This document shows, one piece after another, positions 1 through 8,462 of a DNA stretch of 64,000 bases. The notes beneath the pieces are model-generated. The model was not told the DNA's origin. It did not search any database and saw nothing but the letters and a program-made list of their open reading frames with translations. This DNA is from Anaerorudis cellulosivorans. GTDB lineage: Bacteria; Bacteroidota; Bacteroidia; Bacteroidales; Dysgonomonadaceae. The stretch covers positions 124,001 to 188,000 of the forward strand of contig NZ_JAPCWE010000002.1 in NCBI RefSeq assembly GCF_025943985.1, in the 5' to 3' direction. A program made the translations under genes and the position numbers. Positions within the stretch are counted from its first letter, which is position 1; each line of letters starts with the position of its first letter.

Positions 1-1
1 G

Positions 2-1387
2 GTACAAAAATTACATTTGGTACCCATCGAGAGAAGGCTTAAAGCGTTGGAAGAGGGTGGATTCAACACCTTCCGGCTCACCACCAAGGATGTTTTCCTG
101 GACATGTTGACCGACAGTGGAACCAATGCAATGAGCGATAACCAGATAGCCGCAATGATGCAGGCTGACGATGCTTACGCAGGATCGCAAAGTTTTTTCA
201 AGCTGCAAAAGGCCGTTGAAGATGTTCTCGGCAAAAAATATTTTCTGCCGGTTCACCAGGGCAGGGCTGCCGAGAATATTCTCTGCCATGCTTACATTCG
301 CAAGGGAAACCTTATTCCCATGAATTATCATTTTACAACAACCATGGCGCACATTACGCAATACGGGGGAAGGGTTACCGAATTGTTGTACGACGAAGGC
401 TTCAACGTAGATTCGGATTACCCTTTTAAGGGAAATATGCATATCGAGAAGTTGGAGGAGACCATAAAAACCCATGGAGCCGAAAATATCCCGTTCATTC
501 GCGTGGAGGCTTCTACCAACCTGATTGGAGGCCAACCGTTCTCCATCCAAAACTTGAGAGAAGTAAGGGCTATTGCCGACAAATATAACATTCGACTTGT
601 GCTGGATGCGAGTTTGTTGGGCGAAAATGCCTATCTGATCCATCTTCGTGAAGAGGAGTTTAAAAATTGTTCTCTCGGGGAGATCATCAAAACAATGACC
701 GATTTGGCCGATATCGTTTACTTTTCTGCCCGAAAATTAAGCTCTTCACGAGGTGGAGGAATATGTACAAATGACCATGAGATCTACCGTGAACTGGAAC
801 CACTTATACCGCTTTTCGAGGGATTTCTTACCTATGGAGGAATTTCCGTACGTGAGATCGAAGCCATGGCTGTGGGGTTATATGAAACCCTCGATGAAAC
901 GATGATTCGTCAAAGTCCCGATTTCATCGCTTATCTTGTTAAATCCCTCGATGACCATGGTGTGCCTATGGTTAAACCCGCGGGTGTGTTGGGCGCACAC
1001 GTTAATGCGATGGAGATATGCAAACATATCCCGCAAAACGAATATCCGGCCGGTGCACTTGCTGCTGCGCTGTTTCTGGTTTCGGGAATAAGGGGAATGG
1101 AAAGGGGTACGCTTTCGAATCAGCGGGATGAGGATGGTAATGAAACCCTTGCCAATATGGAGCTGGTGCGGCTGGCTGTTCCGCGACGCGTATTTACGCT
1201 TTCGCAAATTAAATATGTTGTTGACCGGATGACTTGGCTGTATGAAAACCGGGAGCTTATCGGTGGATTACGCTTTGTATATGAACCTCCTGTACTTCGC
1301 TTCTTTATGGGTGGCCTGGAGCCTGTGAGCGATTGGCCGCAAAAGCTTATGGCAAAATTTAAAGCGGATTTCGGGGATAGCTTATAA
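2..1387 (+). CDS. Tryptophanase / tyrosine phenol-lyase family protein, 5' end outside window, divergent active site
   Basis: PLP-dependent beta-eliminating lyase that would split an aromatic amino acid into aromatic product, pyruvate and ammonia. The reading frame is open to the left edge. The TTG at 17 is probably internal, because residues before it continue the family's usual N-terminus. Family landmarks are present: HQGRAAEN, FTTT, LTDSGT, TYGG, and the C-terminal VRLAVPRRVFT and YEPPVLRFF. The Lys expected to bind PLP is in SARKLSSS (codon 734-736). Three departures from canonical enzymes, judged against family sequences I remember: the Arg after Asp in the usual D-[AS]-[TA]-R motif is Leu (codon 614-616), the Lys before the PLP Lys is Arg, and the following Asp is Leu. 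The MERG motif (1097-1108) resembles tyrosine phenol-lyase rather than tryptophanase. Family membership is secure; substrate is not. Confidence 0.85.
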   Translation, partial: VQKLHLVPIERRLKALEEGGFNTFRLTTKDVFLDMLTDSGTNAMSDNQIAAMMQADDAYAGSQSFFKLQKAVEDVLGKKYFLPVHQGRAAENILCHAYIRKGNLIPMNYHFTTTMAHITQYGGRVTELLYDEGFNVDSDYPFKGNMHIEKLEETIKTHGAENIPFIRVEASTNLIGGQPFSIQNLREVRAIADKYNIRLVLDASLLGENAYLIHLREEEFKNCSLGEIIKTMTDLADIVYFSARKLSSSRGGGICTNDHEIYRELEPLIPLFEGFLTYGGISVREIEAMAVGLYETLDETMIRQSPDFIAYLVKSLDDHGVPMVKPAGVLGAHVNAMEICKHIPQNEYPAGALAAALFLVSGIRGMERGTLSNQRDEDGNETLANMELVRLAVPRRVFTLSQIKYVVDRMTWLYENRELIGGLRFVYEPPVLRFFMGGLEPVSDWPQKLMAKFKADFGDSL

Positions 1388-1506
1388 ATTTCATCGGGGA
1401 AGGGGATAATTATTGGCGTGGCGTAGCAATGACAGGATACATGGCAAATGATCCCTTATTAAATAAAAATAACAACCTATTCTGCATAAATATGGCAAAA
1501 TATTTA

Positions 1507-1514
1507 TAGCTTTG
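1507..1514 (+). promoter_or_regulatory. Bacteroidota-type -7 promoter box
   Basis: TAGCTTTG matches the TAnnTTTG consensus of the primary sigma factor in this phylum and lies about 50 bases before the start codon at 1565. It would drive the five-gene cluster that follows. The 177-base gap has no recognisable cobalamin or TPP riboswitch motif. Confidence 0.55.
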
Positions 1515-1564
1515 TTTATCGACAAAAGAGAAAATCAAAAATAATTCCATTAAAACGTATCCCT

Positions 1565-2077
1565 ATGGAAACAACAAAACTTTATTCGCTTAACCTCAGC
1601 AATATAAAGACCTATCTTTTTGCGGGGCTTTTCCTGTTGGGAAATTTGCTTCTACCGCAATTGGCACACCTCGTTCCCAACGGCGGATTGATCTTCCTTC
1701 CCATCTATTTCTTCACGCTGATTGCCGCGTATAAATACGGTATGTATGTAGGATTGCTTACCGCCGTTTTATCGCCGCTGGCCAACAGTTTGCTATTCGG
1801 CATGCCTGTCGCTGCCATGCTTCCGGCTATCATGACAAAGTCGGTTATCCTGGCCATTGCAGCCGCACTGGCAGCAAAACATTTCGGCAAAATATCGATA
1901 GTGGGAATCCTGTTGGCCATTCTTGCTTATCAGGTTATCGGTACGGGACTGGAATGGGCCATGACGGGGAGCTTTTTTGTTGCCGTGCAGGATTTCAGGA
2001 TGGGTGTTCCGGGCATGCTGATTCAGCTTTTCGGCGGCTATGCTGTATTGAAAGCGTTGGCTAAAGCCAAAGCATAA
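1565..2077 (+). CDS. Membrane protein resembling an ECF transporter S component
   Basis: Hydrophobic 170-residue protein with about five to six predicted membrane segments, short loops and a basic C-terminus ending KALAKAKA. Size and hydrophobic pattern fit the substrate-binding S component of energy-coupling factor vitamin transporters, which capture a small molecule at the inner membrane and share ATPase and T subunits with other S components. No EcfA or EcfT gene is visible in the window, so a shared module elsewhere would be needed. It opens a cluster whose next gene, a phosphoribosyltransferase, begins nine bases after its stop. The family assignment rests on general appearance and I cannot name the ligand. 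Confidence 0.6.
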   Translation: METTKLYSLNLSNIKTYLFAGLFLLGNLLLPQLAHLVPNGGLIFLPIYFFTLIAAYKYGMYVGLLTAVLSPLANSLLFGMPVAAMLPAIMTKSVILAIAAALAAKHFGKISIVGILLAILAYQVIGTGLEWAMTGSFFVAVQDFRMGVPGMLIQLFGGYAVLKALAKAKA

Positions 2078-2086
2078 CCACGCCAC

Positions 2087-2488
2087 ATGCCGGTAGAAAA
2101 GTCATTTGAAGAAATATTACAGCGGTTTCGCGAAATCGAATTTCACGAAACGTTCGATATGATTGTTGCCATAGCCAATGGGGGAATCATCCCGGCCGCT
2201 ATCCTCAATCAGCTATTGAATATCGACATTCAACTGTTGAAAATCAACCTCCGCGATCCCCAACAGAAGCCGAAATACGATCGGCCGAAACTTGTTTCGC
2301 CTATCGATTTCGAATACCAAGGAAAAAAAATTCTTTTGGTGGAAGATCGCATCAAAACAGGGGCGACTGTACAATTCGCCATCGATCTTTTACATGATGC
2401 CGGGCAAATAAAAACCTTTGCGGTAAACGGAAAGGCCGATTATTCGCTATATGACGAACCCTGTTTCAGATTTCCATGGTTGCTGTAA
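2087..2488 (+). CDS. Small phosphoribosyltransferase-domain protein
   Basis: 133-residue type I phosphoribosyltransferase fold. The PRPP-binding motif VEDRIKTGAT (residues 85-94) follows the hydrophobic strand KILLV, as in the hypoxanthine/xanthine-guanine transferases, which also have Glu-Asp. IVAIANGGIIPA (26-37) fits the first phosphate-binding loop. It would transfer phosphoribose from PRPP to a base-like acceptor in the cytoplasm. It is shorter than housekeeping purine transferases and lacks a clear hood, so the acceptor is unknown. The last 13 bases overlap the start of the TonB receptor gene, which suggests translational coupling. Next to a putative S component, it could trap an imported compound by phosphoribosylation; that is inference. 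Confidence 0.75.
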   Translation: MPVEKSFEEILQRFREIEFHETFDMIVAIANGGIIPAAILNQLLNIDIQLLKINLRDPQQKPKYDRPKLVSPIDFEYQGKKILLVEDRIKTGATVQFAIDLLHDAGQIKTFAVNGKADYSLYDEPCFRFPWLL

Positions 2489-4362
2489 AAAAAATCGCGC
2501 TATACATAGGTATCTGTTTGGGGGCAGTTGTTCCGCTTTTTGCCGATGAGAATAATGTAACCGATACGATCCGGCTGGAAGAAGTGGTGGTAACGGCCAC
2601 CATGACCAAGGTGAACCTGCGAAACGTTCCCATGAGTGTTTCCGTGGTATCGGCAGCAGAAATCGAAAACCGGCTGCAGCCTTCGCTGCTGCCCTTGCTT
2701 GCCGAGGAAGTTCCCGGACTTTTTATCTCGCAACGGGGAGTGATGGGGTACGGCGTGGCAGAAGGTGCGGCGGGAAGCATGAACATCCGGGGAATCGGCG
2801 GAGCACCCACGACGGGTGTATTGATCCTGATCGACGGTAATCCGCAATATATGGGACTGATGGGGCATCCGCTTGCCGACAGCTATCAATCGATGATGAC
2901 CGAACGGGTTGAGGTGGTGCGCGGTCCTGCTTCGGTGCTCTACGGTTCCAATGCAATGGGAGGTGTGATCAACATCATTACCAAAAAACAGCGGGAAGAC
3001 GGTTGGCATCATTCCGTTCAAACCCAATACGGAAGTTACCAAACGCTTTCGGCCGAACTGTCGAGCGGATGGAAAAAGAACCGATTTCACGCCAATGCCA
3101 ATGTCGGGTACAATCGTTCCGACGGACATCGCAAAAACATGGATGTTGAGCAATGGAGCGGTTATGGAAAAGCGGGATACGACTTTTCGACGAATTGGTC
3201 ATCGTTCATCGATCTGAATATCTCGAACACCAACGCATCGAATCCCGGAACGCTTTCTTCGCCCATCAACGACAACGATGCCGATATTACGAGAGGAATG
3301 ACCTCGCTGGTTGTTGAAAATGCATACGATCGCACATCGGGCAGCTTGAAATTTTTCTATAATTTCGGTTCGCACACCATCGACGACGGCTATGCCGCCG
3401 GAGCGGAGCCAAAAACGTATCGGTTTCGTTCAACCGATCATATGTTGGGGTTTACGGTTGCTCAATCGTATGTTTTCTTCCCCGGCAACACTACTACGGC
3501 AGGTTTCGACTACAAACGATTGGGAGGGAAAGCGTGGAACCGGTATCTTGACGATACCCCCGATGTGCCGCTGGCCGATATCCGCCTAAACACGGTTGCC
3601 GGTTATGTGAATGTACAGCAACAGGTTTTAGACAACCGCCTGACACTCAACGCCGGCATCCGCCGGGATCATCACGAGATCAACGGTTGGGAATGGATTC
3701 CGCAAGCCGGTGTAAGTTTCACGGCTTCGGCTACCACGGTGTTGAAAGCCATCGTCAGCAAAGGATACCGAAATCCCACGATTCGTGAGATGTACATGTT
3801 TCCGCCACAGAACCCCGATCTCAAGCCCGAACGGCTTGTCAATTACGAAATATCGGTGTTGCAGACCTTGTTAAACAACAAAATCAATATGGGATTGAAC
3901 GTGTATTACATCGAAGGGGACAACCTGATACAGGTGGAACCGGTGAACGGAAAGCCGCGGAATGTCAATACCGGAAAAATCGAAAATAAAGGGATGGAAA
4001 TCACCGCAAGTTATCAGGCAACAAATCATCTCCGGTTCTCGGCCAATTACAGTTTGCTGGACATGACCTACAAAATACGTATGGCACCCGAACACAAGCT
4101 CTACATCAGCGGAAACTATACCAAAAACCGATGGAGCATTGCATCCGGGATCCAATACATCGGGAATCTGTACACGCAAACGTCACCCCAACCGGTAAAA
4201 GAAAGTTTCACCTTGTGGAATGCCCGAATCAACTATCGGGTTTTAAACGACTTGACTTTCTTTTTGAGAGGCGAAAATTTGCTCGGAGAATCCTACGAAA
4301 TCATGGCAGGATACCCCATGCCCGGTACAACCGTATTTGGAGGTGTCCGGCTGAATTTTTAA
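2476..4362 (+). CDS. TonB-dependent outer-membrane receptor
   Basis: 628 residues with a signal peptide (about 1-23, ending near FADENN), a TonB-box-like stretch LEEVVVTATMTKV (about 35-47), a plug domain containing MNIRGIGG and VEVVRGPASVLYGSNAMGGVINI, and a 22-strand-type barrel ending in the aromatic GGVRLNF. It has no STN or carboxypeptidase-regulatory domain and is much shorter than SusC, so it belongs with the BtuB/FepA-like receptors that import cobamides, metal chelates or other scarce small ligands using TonB-ExbBD energy. The start overlaps the phosphoribosyltransferase gene by 13 bases. The cargo is unknown; a compound later handled by the neighbouring inner-membrane, redox and phosphoribosyl functions is the simplest idea. 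Confidence 0.92.
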   Translation: MVAVKKIALYIGICLGAVVPLFADENNVTDTIRLEEVVVTATMTKVNLRNVPMSVSVVSAAEIENRLQPSLLPLLAEEVPGLFISQRGVMGYGVAEGAAGSMNIRGIGGAPTTGVLILIDGNPQYMGLMGHPLADSYQSMMTERVEVVRGPASVLYGSNAMGGVINIITKKQREDGWHHSVQTQYGSYQTLSAELSSGWKKNRFHANANVGYNRSDGHRKNMDVEQWSGYGKAGYDFSTNWSSFIDLNISNTNASNPGTLSSPINDNDADITRGMTSLVVENAYDRTSGSLKFFYNFGSHTIDDGYAAGAEPKTYRFRSTDHMLGFTVAQSYVFFPGNTTTAGFDYKRLGGKAWNRYLDDTPDVPLADIRLNTVAGYVNVQQQVLDNRLTLNAGIRRDHHEINGWEWIPQAGVSFTASATTVLKAIVSKGYRNPTIREMYMFPPQNPDLKPERLVNYEISVLQTLLNNKINMGLNVYYIEGDNLIQVEPVNGKPRNVNTGKIENKGMEITASYQATNHLRFSANYSLLDMTYKIRMAPEHKLYISGNYTKNRWSIASGIQYIGNLYTQTSPQPVKESFTLWNARINYRVLNDLTFFLRGENLLGESYEIMAGYPMPGTTVFGGVRLNF

Positions 4363-4414
4363 ACAAAGAACACTACTTTATTCGTAAATTATTTTATTAT
4401 TAATCGATACAACT

Positions 4415-5353
4415 ATGGATAGACGAAATTTTCTAAAAGCCATAGCACTGAGCGGCGCAACCTTGACCACCATTAAGGATGCGGAAGCGATGAGCATTCT
4501 CACGCAATCTTTCCAAACAACCCAGGCAGCCAAATACGATTTGGTAGCCGTGATGGGAGGCGAACCGGAAGTGATGTTCCGCAAAGCCATCACCGAAATG
4601 GGAGGAATGAAAAACTTCATAAACAAAGGCGACAAAGTATGCGTAAAACCCAATATCGGATGGGATCAACCTCCCGAAATGGGAGCCGATACCAACCCCA
4701 AACTTGTAGCCGAAATCATCAAACAATGTTTCGATGCAGGAGCAAGAGAGGTTGTCGTGTTTGATCATCCATGCGACGAGTGGCGCAGATGTTATACCAA
4801 CAGCGGCATAGAAGCAGCCGCTAAAGCTGCAGGGGCCAAAGTGGTGCCCGCCCATCAGGAATCGTATTACAAGGAAGTTTCCGTTCCGAAAGGGAAAAAC
4901 CTGAAGTCGGCAAAAATTCACGAAGCCATTGTGGACAGTGACAAATGGATCAATGTTCCCTGTCTGAAGAATCATGGTGGCGCACAACTCACTATTTCCA
5001 TGAAAAATTATATGGGAATTGTGTGGGATAGGGGTTATTTCCATGCTCACGATTTGCAGCAATGTATTGCCGATATCTGTGCATACGAAAAACGACCCGT
5101 GTTGAACGTGGTAGATGCCTACCGAATCATGAAGACCAATGGACCGAGAGGAAAATCGCCTTCGGATGTGGTACTCGCCAAAGGGCTTTTCATATCGCAA
5201 GATATCGTTGCCGTAGATACGGCTGCCGCCAATTTCTTCAACCAGGTTCGCGAAATGCCGATTGAAAAAGTCAAACACATTGCCAATGCTCAGGCGCTGG
5301 GATTGGGAACGATGAACCTCGACAGTCTGAAAATCAAAAGAATCAAGATATAA
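4415..5353 (+). CDS. DUF362 protein with twin-arginine signal
   Basis: 312 residues. The N-terminus MDRRNFLKAIALSGATL carries a twin-arginine motif (RRNFLK) followed by a hydrophobic stretch, so export in folded, cofactor-loaded form is likely. The body matches the DUF362 family: VCVKPNIGWD, VVVFDHPCDEW, INVPCLKNHGGAQLTISMKN and the terminal AQALGLG region. DUF362 proteins are often encoded beside 4Fe-4S ferredoxins and their reaction is undefined. Conserved Cys residues in DHPCDEW and VPCLKNH could bind metal. The polyferredoxin gene starts ten bases downstream and is the likely electron partner. Confidence is high for family and signal, low for activity. Confidence 0.88.
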   Translation: MDRRNFLKAIALSGATLTTIKDAEAMSILTQSFQTTQAAKYDLVAVMGGEPEVMFRKAITEMGGMKNFINKGDKVCVKPNIGWDQPPEMGADTNPKLVAEIIKQCFDAGAREVVVFDHPCDEWRRCYTNSGIEAAAKAAGAKVVPAHQESYYKEVSVPKGKNLKSAKIHEAIVDSDKWINVPCLKNHGGAQLTISMKNYMGIVWDRGYFHAHDLQQCIADICAYEKRPVLNVVDAYRIMKTNGPRGKSPSDVVLAKGLFISQDIVAVDTAAANFFNQVREMPIEKVKHIANAQALGLGTMNLDSLKIKRIKI

Positions 5354-5363
5354 ATAAGAGGGC

Positions 5364-6917
5364 ATGATGCTGAAAAAAATCCGGGTTATCGTATCTCTCG
5401 TGTTAGTTTCGCTGATTACCCTTTATTTCCTCGATTTCAGGGGATTTCTGCCTCAGCGTTTCAGCTTCCTGGCCGAGATACAATTTATCCCTGCCGTATT
5501 GGCACTCAATGTGGGCATCATCGTTGCACTGGTGATGCTTACGCTGATATTCGGGCGGATCTATTGTTCCTCTGTTTGTCCAATGGGAATATACCAGGAC
5601 GTGGTGGCAGGGTTGTCGAAAAAATTCACGAAAAAGAAACGATACACCTACAGTAAAGCCAAAACCGTGCTCCGTTGGAGTGTATTGGCTGCCGTAGTGA
5701 TTACTTTTCTTTTCGGCTTTACCTTCCTGCTTGGCTTACTCGACCCCTATGGAGCCTACGGACGAATGGTTACCCATCTTTTCCGCCCGGCCTATCTGGC
5801 GGGAAACAATGTACTCGAAGCTATATTTACCTCCTTCGGCAACTATACCTTCTATAAAGTTGCGATATACGGATTGGGGCTGTTTTCCACGATTATTGCA
5901 CTTATCACCTTAGCGGGAATCGGCCTTCTGGCGTGGCGCAACGGCCGAACCTATTGCAATACCCTCTGTCCTGTAGGAACTGTTCTGGGTTTTTTGAGCA
6001 GATTCTCATTCTTTAAAATACAATTTAAAGACGACAAATGCAACTCGTGCGGTCTGTGCACCATGAAATGCAAAGCATCGTGTTTGGATGCCAAAAACAA
6101 AAAAATAGATTACAGTCGCTGCGTCACCTGTTTCAACTGCATAGAAAGTTGCAATCGCGATGCCATAAAGTACGCTCCCGTTCTCCCGCGCAGGAAAAGA
6201 ATAGTGAATCCTATGCCGGCATATTCGTACGACAAACCCGCCAAATCGGTCGATTCATCCAAAAGACGGTTTCTTTCGGCAACAGTGTTAACCGCCATTG
6301 CCGCAGGTAATCTGATTGCTCAGGAAACAGCAGGCAAGCTGCTTCCCAAAAAAGAGCTCAAACGTCAAACACCGATTGCTCCTCCGGGTGCTATCGATTT
6401 CGATCACTTGCGGGAAAAATGCATATCCTGTCATCTGTGCGTAAGCAAATGTCCATCGCACGTCATAAAACCGGCATTTTTGGAATACGGCTTAGGCGGG
6501 ATGATGCAGCCGCTTTTGTATTTCGATCACGGCTTCTGCAATTACGATTGCACGATTTGCGGCGATGTATGCCCTACCGGCGCACTCAAACCGTTGACTG
6601 TTGAGGAAAAACACCAAACCCAAATGGGTCAGGTGCATTTCATTCTCGAAAACTGCATCGTTTATTACGATGAGACAAGTTGCGGTGCCTGCTCCGAACA
6701 TTGTCCGACGCAAGCCGTGAGTATGGTGCCTTACAAAGGTGCGCTCACCATACCACATATCGAACCCTCTATTTGCGTAGGTTGCGGCGGATGCGAATCA
6801 ATCTGCCCGGCTATTCCGTATAAGGCTATTTATGTGGAAGGACTGGAAACGCAAAACAGAATCGAGATCAAAGAAGAAAAAGCGGAAGAAATCGAAATCG
6901 AAGGCTTCGGCTTCTAA
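5364..6917 (+). CDS. Membrane polyferredoxin: NapH-like module joined to a Tat-type ferredoxin module
   Basis: 517 residues in two parts. Part one (about 1-275) has membrane helices and the paired CxxxCP motifs of the NapH/MauN/RdxA family (C68/C72 and C198/C202), then two 4Fe-4S motifs (C226-C236 and C253-C263). Part two begins with an internal twin-arginine sequence, SSKRRFLSAT (298-307), and a hydrophobic run, followed by four further cysteine clusters near 353-363, 392-403, 431-447 and 471-481, an arrangement like NapG. A quinol-to-periplasm electron path through one polypeptide is the natural reading. The C-terminus is acidic (EIKEEKAEEIEIEGFGF). It ends the cluster and is probably the electron source for the DUF362 protein. 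Family is sure; partner and acceptor are inferred. Confidence 0.88.
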   Translation: MMLKKIRVIVSLVLVSLITLYFLDFRGFLPQRFSFLAEIQFIPAVLALNVGIIVALVMLTLIFGRIYCSSVCPMGIYQDVVAGLSKKFTKKKRYTYSKAKTVLRWSVLAAVVITFLFGFTFLLGLLDPYGAYGRMVTHLFRPAYLAGNNVLEAIFTSFGNYTFYKVAIYGLGLFSTIIALITLAGIGLLAWRNGRTYCNTLCPVGTVLGFLSRFSFFKIQFKDDKCNSCGLCTMKCKASCLDAKNKKIDYSRCVTCFNCIESCNRDAIKYAPVLPRRKRIVNPMPAYSYDKPAKSVDSSKRRFLSATVLTAIAAGNLIAQETAGKLLPKKELKRQTPIAPPGAIDFDHLREKCISCHLCVSKCPSHVIKPAFLEYGLGGMMQPLLYFDHGFCNYDCTICGDVCPTGALKPLTVEEKHQTQMGQVHFILENCIVYYDETSCGACSEHCPTQAVSMVPYKGALTIPHIEPSICVGCGGCESICPAIPYKAIYVEGLETQNRIEIKEEKAEEIEIEGFGF

Positions 6918-6967
6918 CTCGGAATTCATCGAAAGAAGGATTCATAGAGACCAATTGAACCCGTTTG

Positions 6968-7048
6968 AGGCAAACGAGACAAAAAGCGGTGTATCACATT
7001 GTAATAAGGCAAACGACACAAAAGGAGGCTGCATCAATATAAAAAATA
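6968..7048. repeat. Two imperfect tandem units of about 40 bp
   Basis: Both units begin AGGCAAACGA(G/C)ACAAAA (at 6968 and 7007) and continue with related GGTGTATCAC- and GGCTGCATCA-like cores. The first core, at 6988-7002, is an exact 15-base inverted match to 7116-7130 in the adjacent palindromic element. They sit in the convergent gap between the polyferredoxin and isocitrate dehydrogenase genes. Confidence 0.6.
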
Positions 7049-7066
7049 AGCCGCCGAGAATTAAAT

Positions 7067-7140
7067 TTTGAAATTGTCCTCTGATAAGGAGTACAAATGC
7101 AAAGAGGGCAAAAACACAATGTGATACACCCTCTTTTTAA
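7067..7140 (-). terminator. Palindromic intergenic element, copy A (likely bidirectional terminator)
   Basis: On the minus strand this begins AAAAAGAGGGTGTATCACA and folds back on CCCTCTTT, then carries a tail TTTGCATTTGTACTCC...GACAATTTCAA. The same sequence recurs, about 80% identical by eye, at 39825-39896, and the hairpin part recurs at 47162-47202. It lies between two genes whose 3' ends face each other. Runs of A and T flank the stem, as expected for termination in both directions. Confidence 0.65.
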
Positions 7141-7165
7141 ATCGTTTAACGATCTTGTGCGGAAT

Positions 7166-8389
7166 TTATTCCAATTTCTTTTCAAGGTTGATTTTCAGCG
7201 TATTCAAAAACTCTTGCGTATTCAGATAGTTATCACGGGTCAACCGGTTACCGTAAACCAGCAAGGCAAGATCCTTGGTCATTTTCCCGCTTTCGACGGT
7301 TTCGATGCAGACGCGTTCCAATTTTTCACAAAAATCGATCAATGCCGGATTATTATCGAGTTTGCCGCGATGAGCCAACCCGCGCGTCCATGCAAAAATA
7401 GAAGCAATGGGATTGGTTGAAGTTTCTTTTCCCTGTTGGTATAAACGGTAATGACGGGTTACCGTGCCGTGAGCAGCCTCTGCTTCCACCGTTCTGCCGT
7501 CGGGTGTTATCAACACGGAAGACATCATACCCAGCGAACCGAAACCTTGAGCTACGGCATCCGACTGCACATCGCCATCGTAATTCTTACATGCCCACAC
7601 AAATCCGCCATTCCATTTAAGCGACGAAGCCACCATATCGTCAATCAAGCGGTGCTCGTAGGTTATGCCCGCTTTCTCGAACGCGTTTTTGAATTCTTTT
7701 TCGTAAACTTCTTGAAAAATATCCTTGAATCGTCCGTCATACGCTTTGAGAATGGTGTTTTTGGTGGAAAGATACAACGGGTATTTTTTGTTCAGTGCCA
7801 TTTGAAACGAAGAACGGGCAAACCCGTAGATCGATTCGTCGGTATTGTACATGGTCATAGCCACACCGTCGCCGTCGAAACGATACACTTCCCAGCTTTG
7901 CGTTTCGCCGTTGTCGGACGTAAAGGTCATGCTCAGTGTGCCTTTTCCCTTAATCACCTTATCGGTAGCCTTATATTGATCGCCAAATGCATGACGACCG
8001 ATCACGATAGGCTTTGTCCATCCCGGCACATACCGTGGGATATTGGAACATATGATGGGTTCGCGAAACACTGTTCCCCCGACGATATTCCGGATGGTTC
8101 CGTTGGGCGATTTCCACATCTTTTTTAATCCGAACTCCCTTACACGCGCTTCATCGGGAGTGATGGTGGCACATTTGATACCTACATTGTATTGCTTAAT
8201 CGCTTCGGCTGCCTCTATTGTTACCCGATCATCGGTTGCATCGCGATGCTGAATACTGAGATCAAAATATTTTATATTCAAATCGAGATAAGGCAAAATG
8301 AGCTGTTGCTTAATGAACGCCCAGATGATGCGCGCCATCTCGTCGCCATCCATTTCCACTACGGGATTTTCTACTTTAATTTTCTTCAT
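7166..8389 (-). CDS. icd: NADP-dependent isocitrate dehydrogenase, eukaryote-like subfamily
   Basis: 407 residues. Oxidatively decarboxylates isocitrate to 2-oxoglutarate in the cytoplasm. The sequence is of the homodimeric type common in eukaryotes and some bacteria: [12 protein letters not shown] at the N-terminus, [35 protein letters not shown] and [14 protein letters not shown], rather than the E. coli Icd type. It is the third gene of a minus-strand run after aconitase and citrate synthase, which together make 2-oxoglutarate from oxaloacetate and acetyl-CoA. The 73-base gap before it holds a direct repeat, CGGTCTTCTATAAA, at 8401-8414 and 8425-8438. Its 3' end faces the polyferredoxin gene across the palindromic element. 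Confidence 0.96.
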   Translation of the reverse strand: MKKIKVENPVVEMDGDEMARIIWAFIKQQLILPYLDLNIKYFDLSIQHRDATDDRVTIEAAEAIKQYNVGIKCATITPDEARVREFGLKKMWKSPNGTIRNIVGGTVFREPIICSNIPRYVPGWTKPIVIGRHAFGDQYKATDKVIKGKGTLSMTFTSDNGETQSWEVYRFDGDGVAMTMYNTDESIYGFARSSFQMALNKKYPLYLSTKNTILKAYDGRFKDIFQEVYEKEFKNAFEKAGITYEHRLIDDMVASSLKWNGGFVWACKNYDGDVQSDAVAQGFGSLGMMSSVLITPDGRTVEAEAAHGTVTRHYRLYQQGKETSTNPIASIFAWTRGLAHRGKLDNNPALIDFCEKLERVCIETVESGKMTKDLALLVYGNRLTRDNYLNTQEFLNTLKINLEKKLE

Positions 8390-8400
8390 TCTATATTAAT

Positions 8401-8438
8401 CGGTCTTCTATAAACTATATCAAGCGGTCTTCTATAAA
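8401..8438. repeat. Direct repeat in the icd leader
   Basis: CGGTCTTCTATAAA occurs at 8401-8414 and 8425-8438, 24 bases apart start to start, between citrate synthase and isocitrate dehydrogenase. It is about two helical turns in pitch, so a regulator site is possible, but nothing else supports this. Confidence 0.4.
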
Positions 8439-8462
8439 AATAATCGCATTGCACCCTTACGT

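Noticed and set aside
1388-1564. Possible cobalamin or other vitamin riboswitch before the uptake cluster
   Set aside because: No B12-box- or TPP-like sequence seen, and the promoter box at 1507 leaves a leader of only about 45 bases.
7167-8252. Long plus-strand reading frames opposite isocitrate dehydrogenase
   Set aside because: They mirror the codon bias of the real gene on the other strand and show no recognisable protein features.
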